A program made the translations under genes and the position numbers. Of a DNA stretch of 6,887 bases, positions 4,966 to 6,887 are shown piece by piece; within the stretch, counting starts at the first letter, position 1, and the number at the start of each line of letters is the position of its first letter. The stretch is from Treponema sp. Lineage in GTDB: Bacteria > Spirochaetota > Spirochaetia > Treponematales > Breznakiellaceae. Location: positions 1 to 6,887 of the forward strand of contig JAISJS010000228.1 in the NCBI GenBank assembly GCA_031261385.1, written 5' to 3'. A model generated the notes under the pieces. The model had not been told where the DNA came from, did not search any database, and saw nothing but the letters and a program-made list of their open reading frames with translations.

Positions 4966-6887
4966 CGATATGAATGATAAACAGCCGGAGCGGCCGGGCC
5001 CGCAGCGGCCGATTTTGCAGGGAAAGCGGCCGAACCGTTTTGCCCTTGTTTTTTTCCTCGTCATGCTGGTTCTGTTTATCGCCTATTTTTTTAAGAGTGA
5101 CGCCCCGGCGGTGCGGGAGATCGCATATTCGGATTTTATCCGTTACCTGGATCAAAATCAGATTGAATCGGTTACGATTCACGAAGATAATATTCTGGAC
5201 ATATACCTGCGGGGCGCCGCAGGAGCGGGGGCGGTTCAGTTTAAGGCCCGTATCCCCTATGATGACCCCGGTCTGCTTGCAAGCCTCAAGGAAAAAAATG
5301 TCAACGTGTCCGGGGCCGGAGAAAGTTTTTCTTTTATGCGCCTTGTCATGCAATTTCTTCCCTGGATTTTCTTCCTGGGTTTGATGTGGTTTATGATGCG
5401 GAATATGCAGGGGTCGGGGAACAAGGCCATTCAGTTCGGCAAGAGCAAGGCCAAGCGCTATCAGGATGAAGGAAAGAAGGTGCTCTTTACCGATGTGGCC
5501 GGCCAGAAGGACGCCAAGTACGAGCTTGAAGAAGTAGTGGCCTTTTTAAAGAACCCCCAAAAGTTTACCAAGATGGGGGCCCGCATTCCCAAAGGAGTGC
5601 TCCTTGTCGGAATGCCCGGCACGGGGAAAACCCTGATGGCCCGGGCCGTAGCGGGGGAGGCCGGAGTTGCGTACTTCCACATGTCGGGCTCCGATTTTGT
5701 GGAAATGTTTGTCGGCGTCGGGGCCAGCCGTGTTCGGGACCTTTTTGAGCAGGGCAGGAAAAGCGCCCCCTGTATCATTTTTATTGATGAGCTTGATGCG
5801 GTGGGCAGGACCCGCGGCGCCGGTTACGGCGGCGGTCACGATGAACGGGAGCAAACGCTGAACCAGCTTTTGGTTGAAATGGACGGCTTTGATTCCAAAG
5901 ACGGGGTGATCATTTTAGCGGCAACGAACCGGCCCGATGTTTTGGACCCGGCGCTGCTGCGTCCCGGCCGTTTTGACCGGCAGGTGATGGTTGCGATGCC
6001 GGATATCAAAGAGCGTGAGGACATTCTTAAAATTCATTCCTCAAAGATCCCCCTGGGGACCGATATCGATCTTTCACGCATTGCCCGCGCTACTCCGGGG
6101 ATGAGCGGGGCGGATATCGCAAACCTCGTCAACGAAGCGGCTCTCTACGCCGCCCGGAAAGACAAGCCCAAGGTGGAGATGCCCGATTTTGAAGAGGCCC
6201 GTGACAAGATCCTGATGGGCGTTGCCCGGACCACGTTAGTCGTTTCCGACAGGGAACGGCGGATGACCGCCTTTCACGAGGCAGGCCACGCCCTGCTGCA
6301 TTATTTTCTTAAAAATGCCGATCCCCTCCACAAAGTTACCATCGTTCCCCACGGCAGGGCGCTTGGTATGGCGATGTCCCTCCCCGAGGAAGACAGTTAT
6401 TCCCGTACCCGCGGCTGGATCGAAGACCGCATTGTGATCTGTTACGGCGGCTGGACTGCGGAGAAAATCTTCTGCGATGAAACCACCACGGGGACCAAGC
6501 AGGATTTGCAGCAGGCTACCGAGATGGCCCGGCACATGGTCTGCGAATGGGGTATGGATGATGAAGTGGGGCCCGTCTCGTACGGTCAGGAAGACGAGCC
6601 TATTTTCATCGGAAAAGAGATCGCCCGGCACAAGGATTATTCTGAAGATACCGCCCAGCGTATAGACAAGGCGGTTAAGAAGATACTCGATAAAGGGCAG
6701 GAAGCTGCCTGGGAAATAATTTCCGGCCATAAACCGGAACTGGAAAAACTTGCCGATGCGCTTCTTATCCGGGAGACTTTGATAGATGATGAGGTGCGTT
6801 CCCTGATAGGATTTGAACCAAGGGTTGATTCCGCTTCCCTGAGCGGTGAAACCGAAAAAGGCAGCGGAGATGAAAAAAACGGCGGGA
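4958..6887 (+). CDS. ftsH: ATP-dependent zinc metalloprotease FtsH, 3' truncated by window
   Basis: FtsH is a hexameric inner-membrane AAA+ protease that extracts and degrades membrane and regulatory proteins. The frame is open to the window end with 643 residues visible. In order: a Pro/Arg-rich cytoplasmic start, TM1 (28-45), a periplasmic segment (about 46-125), TM2 (about 129-147), Walker A GMPGTGKT (218-225), pore loop FVG (251-253), Walker B IIFIDE (273-278), the second region of homology ATNRPD...GRFDR (322-341), zinc motif HEAGH (440-444) and probable third zinc ligand Asp516 in TKQDLQQAT. Almost all of the protein is present; only the variable hydrophilic tail is cut. ATG 4958 overlaps the tilS end by 8 bp and has GGGGG five bases before it; ATG 4970 (AAGGA 11 bases upstream) is an alternative. 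Walker A has Met where most FtsH have Pro. Coupling with tilS is likely. Confidence 0.97.
   Translation, partial: MSNDMNDKQPERPGPQRPILQGKRPNRFALVFFLVMLVLFIAYFFKSDAPAVREIAYSDFIRYLDQNQIESVTIHEDNILDIYLRGAAGAGAVQFKARIPYDDPGLLASLKEKNVNVSGAGESFSFMRLVMQFLPWIFFLGLMWFMMRNMQGSGNKAIQFGKSKAKRYQDEGKKVLFTDVAGQKDAKYELEEVVAFLKNPQKFTKMGARIPKGVLLVGMPGTGKTLMARAVAGEAGVAYFHMSGSDFVEMFVGVGASRVRDLFEQGRKSAPCIIFIDELDAVGRTRGAGYGGGHDEREQTLNQLLVEMDGFDSKDGVIILAATNRPDVLDPALLRPGRFDRQVMVAMPDIKEREDILKIHSSKIPLGTDIDLSRIARATPGMSGADIANLVNEAALYAARKDKPKVEMPDFEEARDKILMGVARTTLVVSDRERRMTAFHEAGHALLHYFLKNADPLHKVTIVPHGRALGMAMSLPEEDSYSRTRGWIEDRIVICYGGWTAEKIFCDETTTGTKQDLQQATEMARHMVCEWGMDDEVGPVSYGQEDEPIFIGKEIARHKDYSEDTAQRIDKAVKKILDKGQEAAWEIISGHKPELEKLADALLIRETLIDDEVRSLIGFEPRVDSASLSGETEKGSGDEKNGG

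Noticed and set aside
4862..5353. Minus-strand 163-codon frame across the tilS-ftsH junction
   Set aside because: It is antisense to the TilS C-terminus and the FtsH membrane and periplasmic regions, with no family resemblance.
6236..6730. Minus-strand 164-codon frame
   Set aside because: It is antisense to the FtsH protease domain, whose zinc motif and third ligand lie in the plus-strand frame.

Overview
The window reads as ordinary chromosomal housekeeping DNA from a spirochaete, most probably a Treponema or close relative of moderate GC content. The best clue is FtsH: the segment after Walker B (GAGYGGGHDEREQTLNQLL, from about residue 287) closely resembles the spirochaetal FtsH proteins I remember. 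A SpoVG gene, a long CTC-type ribosomal protein bL25 and Shine-Dalgarno sites of the AAGGAG type fit. This placement is from memory and was not checked by a search. No mobile element, CRISPR array, rRNA or integration site is visible.

Left part (1-894, plus strand): the 3' end of a gene encoding a LytR_C domain, probably an LCP (LytR-CpsA-Psr) cell-envelope protein, overlaps by 26 bp the start of rsfS, the ribosomal silencing factor.

Middle (873-1350): an unrecognised small gene on the minus strand encodes a protein whose last 60 residues contain 47 Asp/Glu and no basic residue. It overlaps the end of rsfS tail to tail by 22 bp. Its promoter lies back to back with a near mirror-image promoter for ispE. 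The two -35 boxes form a small inverted repeat, both spacers are 17 bp and both -10 hexamers read TTATGT. A perfect 14-bp palindrome lies just downstream of the predicted ispE transcription start.

Right part (1351-6887, plus strand): ispE (MEP isoprenoid pathway), spoVG (nucleic-acid-binding regulator), tRNA-Gln(UUG), rplY/ctc (ribosomal protein bL25), tilS (tRNA-Ile lysidine synthase) and ftsH (membrane AAA+ zinc protease, running off the window). All are on one strand, with gaps of 49-63 nt or a short overlap. The order ispE-spoVG-ctc-tilS-ftsH is a shortened version of the well-known Bacillus subtilis order, lacking purR, yabJ, glmU, prs, pth and mfd. The theme is translation and ribosome function (RsfS, tRNA-Gln, bL25, TilS) together with envelope and proteostasis functions (LCP-like protein, IspE, FtsH).

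I do not see a convincing new biological system. The items most worth a second look are the acidic protein, the symmetric divergent promoter with its palindrome, and the SD-less starts of ispE and tilS.
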